DNA of 64,000 nt from Rheinheimera lutimaris. Lineage in GTDB: Bacteria; Pseudomonadota; Gammaproteobacteria; Enterobacterales; Alteromonadaceae. Position numbers and translations under genes: made by a program. Below the pieces are notes generated by a model that saw only the letters and a list, made by a program, of their open reading frames with translations, searched no databases and had not been told where the DNA came from. The stretch covers positions 1-64,000 of the forward strand of contig NZ_JABSOD010000006.1 of assembly GCF_013283795.1 (NCBI RefSeq), written 5' to 3'. Position 1 is the first letter of the stretch, and each line of letters opens with the position of its first letter. Below, one piece after another: positions 1 through 8,216 of the stretch.

Positions 1-275
1 AACTCTTTGCGTAAGCGTTTAAGTTCCGACTTTTCTTGCTCATCTACAGGCTTATCCGCGGGCTCTTTCGTCATGCTGATCCTTCTCGTAGGTTGGGCAA
101 CAAATCTACCCTCCCGGTACTCTTGCCGCCAACGATAAACCATTATTGGGTGTAACCCTAAAGCTTCAGCTATCTGAACCGAAGTAACACCGAGTTTCTC
201 GGTCAAATCGATAACCTTTAACTTAAACTCAACGCTGTATTCAACTACCCGCTGGTCACAAAGTATTCTTGCCAT
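1..275 (-). CDS. IS3 family transposase OrfA (partial)
   Basis: The first 91 codons of a minus-strand frame start at ATG 275 with MARILCDQRVVEYSVEF and continue into a helix-turn-helix (residues about 15-45, with LGVTSVQIAEALGLHPIMVY and WRQEY). This is the layout of IS3/IS911-type OrfA, which binds the IS ends and is normally followed by orfB by programmed frameshifting. A basic, lysine-rich segment follows, and the gene leaves the window at base 1. The family call rests on the HTH and the recognisable WRxxY segment. OrfB, the DDE catalytic part, is outside the window. Confidence 0.8.
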   Translation of the reverse strand, partial: MARILCDQRVVEYSVEFKLKVIDLTEKLGVTSVQIAEALGLHPIMVYRWRQEYREGRFVAQPTRRISMTKEPADKPVDEQEKSELKRLRKE

Positions 276-319
276 ATTTTGCCTACCTCATCGTAATGAT
301 AGGCGTCTACTTTATTGGG

Positions 320-913
320 GGAGGTTTCGGGAGCAAACCACAGTGCTTGAAAAATGTCATGTTTACCAGAGGCAATCCACTGATGGCCAACTGGGTGCTG
401 ATGAAAACACCGGCTAAAGGCCGAAAACTCCTCAATCGATTCGGCCAGTCACGGCTTGATAAGCCCAGCAGGGATGCCGCTGCTGCCTCGCGGGAACCAT
501 GGTTGCTGGCAACTTCACTGCCCACAGATTCTGCTGCCCAAGCACAAGCGGTAGCGAACTGCTATGCATCCCGTATGCAGATTGAAGAAGGGTTCCGCGA
601 CCAAAAAAGCACCCGGTTTGGTTTAGGTATGTCGCTGCATGAATCGCGCTGCCATCAACGATTAGCGGTACTTGTTCTCATTGGCACATTAGCGCTGTTT
701 GCCATGAGTTTTATTGGCGTAGCGGCGGAGCAAGCGGGTTTGACCAAACGCTTCCAGGCTAACACTATCAAGCACCGACGGGTACTCAGCTACTGTTACA
801 TCGCGGGAAGGTTAATTCATCAGAGCGAACTTCGGATAACCTTAAAACATTGGTTATCCGGCATTCTTTACTTCAGACAAAGAACGGCAGAGTATGGATT
901 GTGTTGGAGCTGA
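320..913 (+). pseudogene. IS4 family transposase, C-terminal fragment
   Basis: This fragment retains the C-terminal catalytic half of an IS4-family DDE transposase. The diagnostic YREK signature is intact in YASRMQIEEGFRDQK (Y-x2-R-x3-E-x6-K), which carries the catalytic glutamate. The stretch GNPLMANWVLMKTPAKGRK before it is the usual pre-YREK strand. The two catalytic aspartates should lie in the missing N-terminal half. The open frame extends upstream to 269, but its first codons come from the IS3 element on the opposite strand. It is therefore a truncated gene with a fortuitous start, not a functional transposase. Confidence 0.8.
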
Positions 914-1090
914 ATTCGTGGGGATCCCTCAGGGTCGGAGCTAATAATCGGCACGCCTCTGCAAGGTGCTGAACTACATAGGATTAACCTAACCCGTCTT
1001 TAATTGTCTCCGTCCGCTTTTTCCCTGGTGAGTTGACGGTACCTGAATGTTTTCGGGTACTCCAATCTTTAAAATAGAGTACAGGATCCC

Positions 1091-1119
1091 TTGAGGATGT
1101 ACTTTATTAAGACTATATT
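1091..1119 (+). promoter_or_regulatory. Sigma-70-type promoter of the Phd/ParE-type module
   Basis: TTGAGG (1091-1096) and TATATT (1114-1119) are separated by exactly 17 bases, 27 bases upstream of the antitoxin start. Just upstream, GTACTC and GAGTAC (1057-1082) form a spaced inverted repeat that could serve as an autoregulatory operator. The operator role is inferred. Confidence 0.6.
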
Positions 1120-1146
1120 TGGTACCAATTGGCTGCGGAGACGACT

Positions 1147-1419
1147 ATGAAATACTCTAACCAGATAAAACCCATCAGCTACCTGAAAAGCCACACTGCA
1201 GAGTTAGTGAAGAATGTAAATGAGCAGAGAGAGCCTTACATTATCACCCAAAATGGTGAGGCTAAAGTGGTCATGCAGGATATTAAAAGTTACGAGCAAA
1301 CTCAGGAAGTGTTGGCACTGTTAAAAATCCTGGCATTGGGTAATCAGCAAATAACCGAAGGGCAGGTGACTCTGGCTACCGATGCGTTTACCAGTATCAG
1401 AGCGTCCCGGAACAACTGA
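1147..1419 (+). CDS. Phd/YefM-family type II antitoxin
   Basis: A 90-residue protein starting MKYSNQIKPISYLKSHTAEL. The ISYLKSHTAELV...REPYIITQNGEAKVVM segment is the Phd/YefM N-terminal fold that binds operator DNA, and the C-terminal tail would wrap the toxin. ATG 1147 is preferred over an upstream in-frame codon (1129) because GCGGAG lies 6 bases before it and because family members begin at this methionine. Its stop is 4 bases before the toxin start, so the two are co-transcribed. It probably represses its own promoter (TTGAGG/TATATT just upstream). Confidence 0.85.
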   Translation: MKYSNQIKPISYLKSHTAELVKNVNEQREPYIITQNGEAKVVMQDIKSYEQTQEVLALLKILALGNQQITEGQVTLATDAFTSIRASRNN

Positions 1420-1423
1420 GCTG

Positions 1424-1744
1424 ATGCATAAAGTTTATCTTACTAATGCGGCACAGCAGGATCTGTTAGATTTATACCAGTATGTTGAGCGGAACGATGT
1501 TCCCGGCAAAGCCGACTATGTGTTGGACCAGTTGCAGCAGCTCGTTGAAAGTTTAGCTGAACTGCCAACACGAGGTGCAGTGGTAAAAGAGTTGGCCCTG
1601 CTTGGTATTCATGAATATCGCGAACTGTACTTTAAACCCTACCGTGTCATTTACCGCCAGCTGCCATCTGGCGTGTATGTGTATCTTATTGCGGACGGCC
1701 GGCGAAATATGCAAAGCTTGCTGCAGCGCAGATTACTGGGCTGA
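1424..1744 (+). CDS. RelE/ParE-superfamily toxin
   Basis: A 106-residue protein starting MHKVYLTNAAQQDLLDLYQY. It has the ParE/RelE fold pattern: N-terminal beta strand, two helices, then YRELYFKPYRVIYRQ and a terminal VYLIADGRRNMQSLLQRRLL. The closing IADGRR.MQSLLQ is typical of ParE-like toxins, most of which poison gyrase, while RelE relatives cleave mRNA. Which activity applies cannot be decided here. The ATG at 1424 is chosen over the earlier frame opening (1382), which overlaps the antitoxin. Frame and key basic residues are intact, so the module may be active. Confidence 0.85.
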   Translation: MHKVYLTNAAQQDLLDLYQYVERNDVPGKADYVLDQLQQLVESLAELPTRGAVVKELALLGIHEYRELYFKPYRVIYRQLPSGVYVYLIADGRRNMQSLLQRRLLG

Positions 1745-1777
1745 AAAGCAGCTTACGCTAAAGGATTAGTGCTTTAG

Positions 1778-1981
1778 AAATTAACGTATAGCGCATACAG
1801 GCGGCAAATAGTTTTTCGGACAAAAAATTGGCCTGAATGCCGCTGGTTTGGTAACCCGGTGGCTGTGCTGGTATGCTTTATTTTGCTGTTGGGCGCCAAC
1901 CGTGCCTGGCGAAATGAGCTGAAGGGGCGCTTATACCATGCTGCATCGCGTACATCGCTTAACCCGCAGACACTGCCTTAA
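1778..1981 (+). pseudogene. Possible remnant of a membrane-protein gene
   Basis: A stop-free frame without a start codon reads ...NWPECRWFGNPVAVLVCFILLLGANRAWRNELKGRLY... : one convincing hydrophobic helix followed by a basic tail. It overlaps the start of the aldo/keto reductase in another frame. Composition suggests the decayed C-terminal end of a gene that once preceded the reductase, perhaps truncated when the toxin-antitoxin/IS region arrived. I do not recognise the family, and a chance open frame is possible. Confidence 0.25.
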
Positions 1982-2897
1982 ATTACTTGCTGGCGCTGCA
2001 GCAGCCGGTTTATTACCGGCCTGGTCCGGTTTTGCCGCTGGCGGCGGGCCTTTGCAAAAAGCCATTCCCAATAGTAATAAAACCCTGCCGGTTATTGGTA
2101 TGGGCACCTGGCGCACCTTTAATGTGGGTAATGACCCTAAGTTACTGGCGGCGCGTACTGAACTGGTAAAAACCTTTCTGCAGCTTGGTGGCGGCCTGAT
2201 TGACTCATCGCCGATGTATGGCTCTGCACCGGATGTAATGGGGCATGCCTTATCGCAGCTTGTTAAAGCGCAGCCTGGTATTGCTGATAATTTATTTGCC
2301 GCCGAGAAAGTCTGGAGCCCGGCCGGTGGCTCTGCCCGCGAGCAGGTAGCCGCTTTGCAGCAGCGCTGGAATATGCCGCGATTTGATTTACTGCAAGTAC
2401 ATAACCTGAGCGACTGGCGCGAGCATTTGGCGGTACTGCGGGATATGAAAGCCGCCGGCAAAGTTGGCTATATCGGCGTTACAACCTCACATGGCCGTCG
2501 CCATCGGGAGGTTGAACAGATTATGAACTCAGAAGGCATCGACTTTGTGCAACTGACTTACAACATTGTTGAGCGCGAAGCGGAAAAGCGGCTGCTGCCA
2601 TTAGCAGCAGAGCAGGGCATAGCGGTGATTGCCAACCGGCCTTACAACGGCGGTAGTTTAATTACCAACCTTAAGCGGCGTGGTGAGCGCCTGTCGGATT
2701 GGGCTGTTGACGAGTGCGGCTGCAGCAGCTGGGCAGAGTTTCTGCTGAAGTTTATTGTCAGCCACCCGGCGGTTAGCTGCGCCATTCCCGCCACGACCAA
2801 GCTTGCGCATTTGCAGGAAAATATGCGCGCCGGCCTTAGCCCGATGCCCTCTGCCAGGACGCGTATGCAGATGGCACGCTTTTTTGACGCACTATGA
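1938..2897 (+). CDS. Tat-exported aldo/keto reductase
   Basis: A 319-residue protein. The N-terminus has a twin-arginine signal (TRRHCLKLLAGAAAAGLLPA, about residues 9-28), so it is probably exported folded to the periplasm. The remainder is an aldo/keto reductase barrel: LPVIGMGTWRTF, GGLIDSSPMYGSAPDVMG (Asp and Tyr of the catalytic tetrad region), AEKVW (Lys), DLLQVHNLSDW (His) and a C-terminal SCAIPATTKLAHLQENM segment typical of the NADP-binding end. The substrate is unknown. AAGGGG lies about 10 bases before the ATG. The next gene follows after 16 bases and is probably in the same operon. Confidence 0.85.
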   Translation: MLHRVHRLTRRHCLKLLAGAAAAGLLPAWSGFAAGGGPLQKAIPNSNKTLPVIGMGTWRTFNVGNDPKLLAARTELVKTFLQLGGGLIDSSPMYGSAPDVMGHALSQLVKAQPGIADNLFAAEKVWSPAGGSAREQVAALQQRWNMPRFDLLQVHNLSDWREHLAVLRDMKAAGKVGYIGVTTSHGRRHREVEQIMNSEGIDFVQLTYNIVEREAEKRLLPLAAEQGIAVIANRPYNGGSLITNLKRRGERLSDWAVDECGCSSWAEFLLKFIVSHPAVSCAIPATTKLAHLQENMRAGLSPMPSARTRMQMARFFDAL

Positions 2898-2913
2898 ATA
2901 ATACAGACAGGCT

Positions 2914-3615
2914 ATGACCAGCTATCAGCTGCAGGATTTTATTCCCTTTAGCGCTGAAGTGTATTTTCGCCTGCTGGAGCGCATCAGTGAAAGCGGGTGG
3001 CCGCTGCATATACTCAGCCTGGCGCTGGGCGCCGCCGCGCTTGTACTGGCGTTTTTTGTCCGGAAATACGAGCAGCGGGGCCGGTTGGCGTTGTTGTTTA
3101 TTGCGCCGCTGTGGGCTTGGGTAGCCGTAGTGTTTTTTATGCAGCACTATGCTCAGCTTAACTGGGCGGCTAACTATATTGCGTACGCTTTTTTGGCTCA
3201 GGCCATACTGCTGTTATGGTTGGCGTTAACCGGCGCTGGGTTTAACACGGCTGCAGCGGCTAAAACGCCTGCTGTTATTGGTCTCGCTATTGCTGTTACC
3301 GGCCTGGTTATTCAGCCGCTAATGACAGCGCTTGGCGGTGCCGGCTGGTGGCAGGCGCAGGTGTTTGGCATCCATGCCGATCCTACGGCGATTACCACCC
3401 TGGGCTTGACGCTGATGCTGCTGCGGGGCTGGCGTTTGTGGCTGGTCACTGTTATTCCCATGCTTTGGCTTACCCTCTCAAGCCTGACGTTATGGGTGTT
3501 AGAGGCAACAGAAGCCTGGCTGTTATTCGCCGTATTGGCAGCCGTGCTAATGAAGGCCTTACTTTTAAGCAGACTTTTATCCGTAATTATTAGGGGCAGA
3601 ACAAAATTAAGCTGA
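2914..3615 (+). CDS. DUF6064-like multipass membrane protein
   Basis: A 233-residue very hydrophobic protein with about six to seven predicted transmembrane helices. The first begins near residue 32 (HILSLALGAAALVLAFFV) and the last ends near 225. The opening FIPFSAEVYFRLLERISESGWPLHI resembles DUF6064 proteins, which start with a short amphipathic F..E.Y....Y..WP segment. The function is unknown. It follows the exported aldo/keto reductase closely, suggesting co-expression. No catalytic motif is evident. The DUF6064 assignment is from recalled pattern only. Confidence 0.6.
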   Translation: MTSYQLQDFIPFSAEVYFRLLERISESGWPLHILSLALGAAALVLAFFVRKYEQRGRLALLFIAPLWAWVAVVFFMQHYAQLNWAANYIAYAFLAQAILLLWLALTGAGFNTAAAAKTPAVIGLAIAVTGLVIQPLMTALGGAGWWQAQVFGIHADPTAITTLGLTLMLLRGWRLWLVTVIPMLWLTLSSLTLWVLEATEAWLLFAVLAAVLMKALLLSRLLSVIIRGRTKLS

Positions 3616-3928
3616 CCATCTGCTTTTCGCCTCATAACAGTCATTCGCAATAAATCAGCAGCAAAAAAGCTGTTGGGGCGTCTTAGCAATACTGCCCGGG
3701 AATGCGGCACTTATTGTTGTGCTACTGTTATTACAGCCAATATCTGTTAACCAGAACTGACTGGTGGACGAAAAAGTGCCGTTGTTGCAGAAAAAGAAAG
3801 TGAAGTAAAAGCCCGTTATCGCTACTCCAAATTTGCCTTTGTACTTAATCATCTTCTGTTATAGCTTAGCTTTTTTGCCTGCCCCCCATAGCCATTGGTT
3901 TAGCTGCAGTGTATGGCTATTACAGGTT
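3616..3928. other. Intergenic stretch with possible degraded coding remnants
   Basis: There is no credible intact gene here. Plus-strand frames contain pieces that look protein-like but are interrupted: a hydrophobic LAILPGNAALIVVLLLLQPIS (frame around 3685-3745) and KARYRYSKFAFVLNHLLL (around 3810-3862), separated by stops and frame changes. They may be the relics of a small membrane protein. A 65-codon minus-strand open frame (3655-3852) lacks a ribosome site and looks like chance. No promoter or terminator is clear. Confidence 0.3.
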
Positions 3929-4795
3929 CTACTTTATTTTTGATAAAAGGCTGGTGTTGATTACAAGGTTTCTCACGCCATGAGCATGATTTTCATTAAA
4001 TACATTACTTTTGCACCACTCACCAACAGATTCGATGTGTACCTTAGCGACTTTAGGGCGAACACTCCAGCTAACCTGAAAAGGCGAACCGGTTTCATTG
4101 TAAGCTGGTCCTGTTGTTGAGCCTGCATACTGAATGGCCTTGCCAGTATTAGCGGGAATATTCAGCGCCTGATGAAAGCCATTCTTTACGCCAGGTTTGG
4201 TTAATTCAACAAAGTTCAGCGCCTTGTTGTCATTAACTAACACATACACCTGCGCTTCAACGCGCAATTGCGGATTGTTAATTGAGTCATTCAGGCAAGC
4301 GGCTAAAGTAGGACCCGGACCAACTTGGGCGGTGGAATGCACATAATGCAGCTCTATGGTGTCACCGGGCTGAAGATGACCGTGGTCGCTTGGGCATATT
4401 TCAGTGGGCACAGGTCTTAACTCTGCTTCGGTCAGTTGCCCGGAGTACATGTAGCCGCTTTGCCCTCCATGCCCGTCACCGTTGCCGGCGTATTTTGTAA
4501 ACTCACCACCTTTATGTTCAGCATTTTTGTGGAAATGAATATTACATAAATTCATGTTCTCAAAAGCAGGGGCTGCGCTGAAATTGACAGGGTTTTCTCC
4601 GGCCTTTGATTCGATATCACGTGGTGACTGCGGCCCAAATCCTTTGCTCCGGGTGTTTTTTACAAGCATGTCATGTTGCTGCGTGAGCAATTGATCGGCA
4701 ACCTGCGGTTGCTCGTTTAAGTTGTTATCTTTGGCGCCGGCATAAAAGGCCGACAGTGATATGCTGAAGAGTAAGATAAGTTGATTTATTTTCAT
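3929..4795 (-). CDS. Secreted delta-type carbonic anhydrase family protein
   Basis: A 288-residue protein with a Sec signal peptide (MKINQLILLFSISLSAFYAGA). The mature part carries CNIHFHKNAEHKGGEF (about residues 97-112), the metal-ligand segment of delta/CDCA-type carbonic anhydrases. It also has GDTIELHYVHSTAQVGPGPTLAACL and VGEWCKSNVFNENHAHGVRNL near the C-terminus; the paired cysteines probably form a disulfide. The expected reaction is CO2 hydration in the periplasm or outside the cell. ATG 4795 is used because it begins a clean signal peptide; a longer in-frame opening to 4834 adds a non-signal extension. It stands alone, divergent from murI. Confidence 0.85.
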   Translation of the reverse strand: MKINQLILLFSISLSAFYAGAKDNNLNEQPQVADQLLTQQHDMLVKNTRSKGFGPQSPRDIESKAGENPVNFSAAPAFENMNLCNIHFHKNAEHKGGEFTKYAGNGDGHGGQSGYMYSGQLTEAELRPVPTEICPSDHGHLQPGDTIELHYVHSTAQVGPGPTLAACLNDSINNPQLRVEAQVYVLVNDNKALNFVELTKPGVKNGFHQALNIPANTGKAIQYAGSTTGPAYNETGSPFQVSWSVRPKVAKVHIESVGEWCKSNVFNENHAHGVRNLVINTSLLSKIK

Positions 4796-4993
4796 TGTGT
4801 GCTCTGGGATGTTTGTTGTTGCCGGAGTGAACATACTAGGACATGTTTTTATATTGCGCGAACGCCAACCTCAGGCAACTGATGATGTTTGCGTGATAAG
4901 GCTGGTGTTATTTCAGTGTATAGACGCAGAAATGGCGAAAAAAATAGCCGAAATATGCTAATTTTGCTGCCTTAAATTACAGGTGGGCACTTA

Positions 4994-5782
4994 ATGGCGA
5001 ATTCTGCTGCAACAGGTATTTTTGATTCCGGCATCGGCGGGCTGTCTGTCGCCCGTGCAGTGCGTGAACTGCTACCCAATGAACCGCTGATTTATGTCGC
5101 TGACACCGGCCATGCGCCTTATGGCGAAAAAACCGATGACTATATTTATCAGCGGATGCAGCTGATAAGCCGGCACCTGATAAATCAGGGGGTTAAAGCC
5201 ATAGTGGTGGCCTGTAATACCGCCACTACTGCCGCTATTGCCAGATTAAGAGCAGAGTGCCCGCTGCCGGTTATCGGCGTGGAGCCCGGGGTAAAACCAG
5301 CGGTGTTGGCCAGTAAAACCGGAGTAGTGGGTATTTTAGCCACGCCGCGCACCTTACAAACGCCGGCCTTTGCCAATTTGGCGCAGCGTTTTGCCGGCCA
5401 GGCCCGGATTGAATTACAACCCTGCCCGCAGTTAGTGCAGCTGATAGAAACATTAGATTTTAACGGCGCGCCGATGCAGGCATTGCTGAAAAGCTATATT
5501 TACCCCTTGCTGGACAAAGGTGCCGACACCCTGGTACTGGGTTGTACCCACTACAATTTTGTTGCCGATGCTATTGCCGCTATTGCCGGGCCTGCGGTAA
5601 CTATTATCCGCACTGAGGCTGCGGTGGCGAAACAGCTACAGCAGCGCTTATTGCAGGCACAGTTGTTGGCAGATCCCGACAACAGCATCAGCGACATATT
5701 TTATAGCAGCGGCAGCCTTGAATTGTTTCGCCGGCAGTTGCAACAGCTGTGGCCGGGCGCAGAGAACCCGCTACCCTTGTAA
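4994..5782 (+). CDS. murI: Glutamate racemase
   Basis: A 262-residue cytoplasmic enzyme that interconverts L- and D-glutamate for peptidoglycan precursors. Both catalytic cysteines are present: Cys74 in VVACNTATT and Cys184 in LGCTHY. The glycine-rich IFDSGIGGLSV near the start has Asp11, and ADTGHAPYG carries the conserved substrate-binding segment. Length is normal for the family. The ATG follows AGGTGGGC. The flanking genes (carbonic anhydrase divergent, BASS transporter 116 bases downstream) are functionally unrelated. Confidence 0.97.
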   Translation: MANSAATGIFDSGIGGLSVARAVRELLPNEPLIYVADTGHAPYGEKTDDYIYQRMQLISRHLINQGVKAIVVACNTATTAAIARLRAECPLPVIGVEPGVKPAVLASKTGVVGILATPRTLQTPAFANLAQRFAGQARIELQPCPQLVQLIETLDFNGAPMQALLKSYIYPLLDKGADTLVLGCTHYNFVADAIAAIAGPAVTIIRTEAAVAKQLQQRLLQAQLLADPDNSISDIFYSSGSLELFRRQLQQLWPGAENPLPL

Positions 5783-5898
5783 AGCAACTGCAGGCAGCGC
5801 TGCATCTTGCTGTATTAACGCGTTTTTTTGCATTAAAGCGCTTTGTCAGTTGGCGGATAATAGGGTAACGTGGTGTTTTCTGTGCAACCGGCGGTGAT

Positions 5899-6759
5899 AT
5901 GTTTGCAACCCTGACCCAAATTGGTTTACCGCTGGCGCTGATCCTGATTATGACCGGCGTTGGCATGAGTTTGCGTGTGGCGGATTTTTCCCGCGTGTTT
6001 CTGGCACCGAAAGGTTTTTTACTCGGCGCCCTGGCGCAGCTGTTGTTGCTGCCGTTGGCGGCCATAGCGGTTATCGCTGTATTGGATTTACAGGCTGAGT
6101 TAGCAATAGGGCTGTTTATTTTAGCGCTGTGCCCGGGCGGTACTACGTCTAATTTGTACAGCTACCTGAGTAAAGCCGATGTTGGCTTGTCGGTGTCACT
6201 TACCGCCGTGGTGGGCTTTATTACGCCCTTTACCATACCGCTGCTGGCAGCCTGGGCCATCGGTTTTTATGCCGGCGCTGAAACAAATTTGCACTTGCCG
6301 GTGTTTCGTACCTGGCTGACATTAATGGTTGTTAGTGTCTTTCCGGTGTTAGTGGGTATGCTGCTACGGGCAAAATGGCCGGCATTTACTAAAATGACCG
6401 CACCTTATATCAGCACCTTTTCTATTCTGGTATTGCTGCTGTTAATTATCAGTATTGCAGTTGATTTAGGCGATGAGCTGTGGCGCTATATTGTCGCGGC
6501 CGGGCCGGCAGCGTTACTGCTTAACCTTGGCACTATGCTGCTGGGTTATGGCCTGGCCAAATGGCTGCTTAAGCACGAGAATCAGGCCCGTACTATTTGC
6601 CTGGAAGTAGGGCTGCAAAACGGTACCCTGGCGCTGCTTATTACCACCGGTATTTTACAAAGCTCTGCTATGTCGATAGCCCCCAGTGTGTACAGCCTGC
6701 TGATGTTTGGTAGTGCCTCGGTATTTGCGTTGTGGGCCAGACGCAATGCCGCTACATAA
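5899..6759 (+). CDS. Bile acid:sodium symporter (BASS) family transporter
   Basis: A 286-residue inner-membrane protein with about nine to ten helices. The family hallmarks are present: N-terminal LILIMTGVGMSL, LALCPGGTTSNLYSYLSKADVGLSV (residues about 74-98, the sodium-binding crossover region) and LEVGLQNGTLALLI near the C-terminus, which matches the second E-x-G-x-Q-N crossover. BASS proteins use a sodium gradient to import organic anions; the substrate here cannot be read from sequence. No operon partner is obvious. Confidence 0.9.
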   Translation: MFATLTQIGLPLALILIMTGVGMSLRVADFSRVFLAPKGFLLGALAQLLLLPLAAIAVIAVLDLQAELAIGLFILALCPGGTTSNLYSYLSKADVGLSVSLTAVVGFITPFTIPLLAAWAIGFYAGAETNLHLPVFRTWLTLMVVSVFPVLVGMLLRAKWPAFTKMTAPYISTFSILVLLLLIISIAVDLGDELWRYIVAAGPAALLLNLGTMLLGYGLAKWLLKHENQARTICLEVGLQNGTLALLITTGILQSSAMSIAPSVYSLLMFGSASVFALWARRNAAT

Positions 6760-6869
6760 AGTGATACAAGATAAAAATACTTGATTTACATTCTGTCGGC
6801 AGAATAGACTCTTGCTCCCGCGTAAAAGGGTCAACAATATGCCGGTAGCGCAGTAAATTAAGGTAAAAC

Positions 6870-7565
6870 ATGAAAGCAATTGCAATTGTTAAATATTTAT
6901 TCAGTTTGGTCGGCCTGGTTATGCTGGTCGGGGCATTTTATAGCTACAACAGCACGGCGGCATTTTTAAAAGAAGCCGCAACAGCAGAAGGTATTGTGGT
7001 TGAGCTTTTGCTGTCACGCTCGAGTGATTCAATTTCTTACCGGCCTTTAGTGCAGTTTACTGCCCAAAGTGGTCGGGTTGTTGAATTCGCCCCCTCTGCC
7101 GGCAGTAATCCTGCCCGCTATGCCGAAGGCGAACAGGTCGAAGTGCTGTATCAGACAGCGCAGCCCTCAGATGCCAAAATTAATGACTTCTTTTCCCTAT
7201 GGGGCGTGGCGCTTATTTTGGCTGCTATGGGCGCCGTATTTTTTCTGATCGGTGCCGGTATTATCCAGGTTATTGCGTTAAAAGGCCGGCAGGATAAAAT
7301 GTTGAAAACCAGCGGTATAGCAATAGAAACCCGCTACCAGAGCGTTGAGCAAAATACGACATTATCGGTTAACGGCAAACACCCGTTTCGGGTGCTGACG
7401 CAATGGCAAAACCCGGCTACCTCGGATATACACATCTTTAAAAGTAATAATCTGTGGTTTGACCCATCCGCTTATATCGACAGGGAAACGATCAAAGTAT
7501 TTATCGCTCAGGGTAACCCGGCAAAATATTACGTCGATTTATCATTTTTGCCCAAACTGAAATAG
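6870..7565 (+). CDS. DUF3592 membrane protein
   Basis: A 231-residue protein. One helix lies at residues about 7-28 (YLFSLVGLVMLVGAFYSY) and a second at about 112-136 (LWGVALILAAMGAVFFLIGAGIIQV). Between them is the beta-rich DUF3592 module: TAEGIVVELLLSRS...SYRPLVQFTAQSGRVVEFAPSAG...YAEGEQVEVLYQTAQPSDAKIN. A second related beta module follows in the C-terminal third (GIAIETRYQSVEQN...FRVLTQWQNP). The function is unknown. It is a single-gene unit with 104 and 247 bases free on either side. Confidence 0.8.
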   Translation: MKAIAIVKYLFSLVGLVMLVGAFYSYNSTAAFLKEAATAEGIVVELLLSRSSDSISYRPLVQFTAQSGRVVEFAPSAGSNPARYAEGEQVEVLYQTAQPSDAKINDFFSLWGVALILAAMGAVFFLIGAGIIQVIALKGRQDKMLKTSGIAIETRYQSVEQNTTLSVNGKHPFRVLTQWQNPATSDIHIFKSNNLWFDPSAYIDRETIKVFIAQGNPAKYYVDLSFLPKLK

Positions 7566-7812
7566 CCAGCGATATGCTGCGGTTTAACATGCTTTATCTT
7601 ACAGTTGTTAGTTGAGATGCCATTTACACAGCATGGATAAAACGCAGTACTAAGGGCTTATCTGGCGCAGCGTGCCACAAAGCAGCGAACTTTGGCGTTT
7701 GCTGCTTAGCTTTTAACAGAAAATCGCAGATAGTGGCGGTTATCTTCGTTGCTTCCATGTAGAATGCGCGTTTAAAAGCTGGCTCAGCTTTGGCACCTCT
7801 GTAGGAAATGTA

Positions 7813-8139
7813 ATGAAAAAGACAATCGCATTAACGCACCCGAAGCTGACACCTGCCCGGTTGGTAGACGCTGTTAAGTATGATATTAAAAAATACTTAA
7901 ACAGAGAGCGGCGTAAATCGCTGCCTGACGGCACCGATTACTGGACGTTTGATTGTCGCTTTGGGGCCACTGAAGAGGTTGCCGAAACCATTTTCACCTC
8001 TGAAATCAACAAGCATATTGACGCTGCCGTGGCGCAGGAACTGCCGGCGTTCTATATTGAAATTCTGGCCCGTGCCTGTAAGCATAAACCGCGCCCTGCG
8101 GCACCTGCCGCCGATAACGCTGAAGACGACGGCGAATAA
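7813..8139 (+). CDS. DUF6172 family protein
   Basis: A 108-residue soluble protein starting MKKTIALTHPKLTPARLVDA, with the conserved block KKYLNRERRKSLPDGTDYWTFDCRFG and later INKHIDAAVAQELPAFYIEILA. This matches DUF6172 proteins as I recall them: small, basic then acidic, with no known function. The tail (PRPAAPAADNAEDDGE) is acidic and disordered. AGGAA lies just upstream of the ATG. It is 77 bases ahead of the RhlE-like helicase and may share a transcript. The 247-base region before it shows no other gene. Confidence 0.75.
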   Translation: MKKTIALTHPKLTPARLVDAVKYDIKKYLNRERRKSLPDGTDYWTFDCRFGATEEVAETIFTSEINKHIDAAVAQELPAFYIEILARACKHKPRPAAPAADNAEDDGE

Positions 8140-8216
8140 CCGCAGCTTACAATGCAACGGCAACAAAACCTTTATTTACTCATTTTTTACTGTAGCTAAT
8201 CTACAGAGGAACTCTT

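Larger units (their letters stand above)
1..932. mobile_element. Nested insertion sequences: IS3-type element inserted into an IS4-type element
   Basis: The left edge holds the beginning of an IS3-family element (minus-strand orfA, leaving the window on the left). Directly beside it is the 3' part of an IS4-family transposase on the plus strand. The IS4 right end is visible: the bases at 919-932 (GTGGGGATCCCTCAG region) read on the other strand as CTGAGGGATCCCC, which closely resembles the IS10/IS4-type terminal repeat. The IS4 N-terminal half and left end are missing, so the IS3 element most likely inserted into it. The exact junction lies near 305-345 and cannot be fixed by eye. Confidence 0.75.

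Noticed and set aside
3655-3852. 65-codon minus-strand open frame
   Set aside because: No ribosome binding site, unusual composition and no family resemblance; plus-strand fragments in the same stretch look more protein-like.
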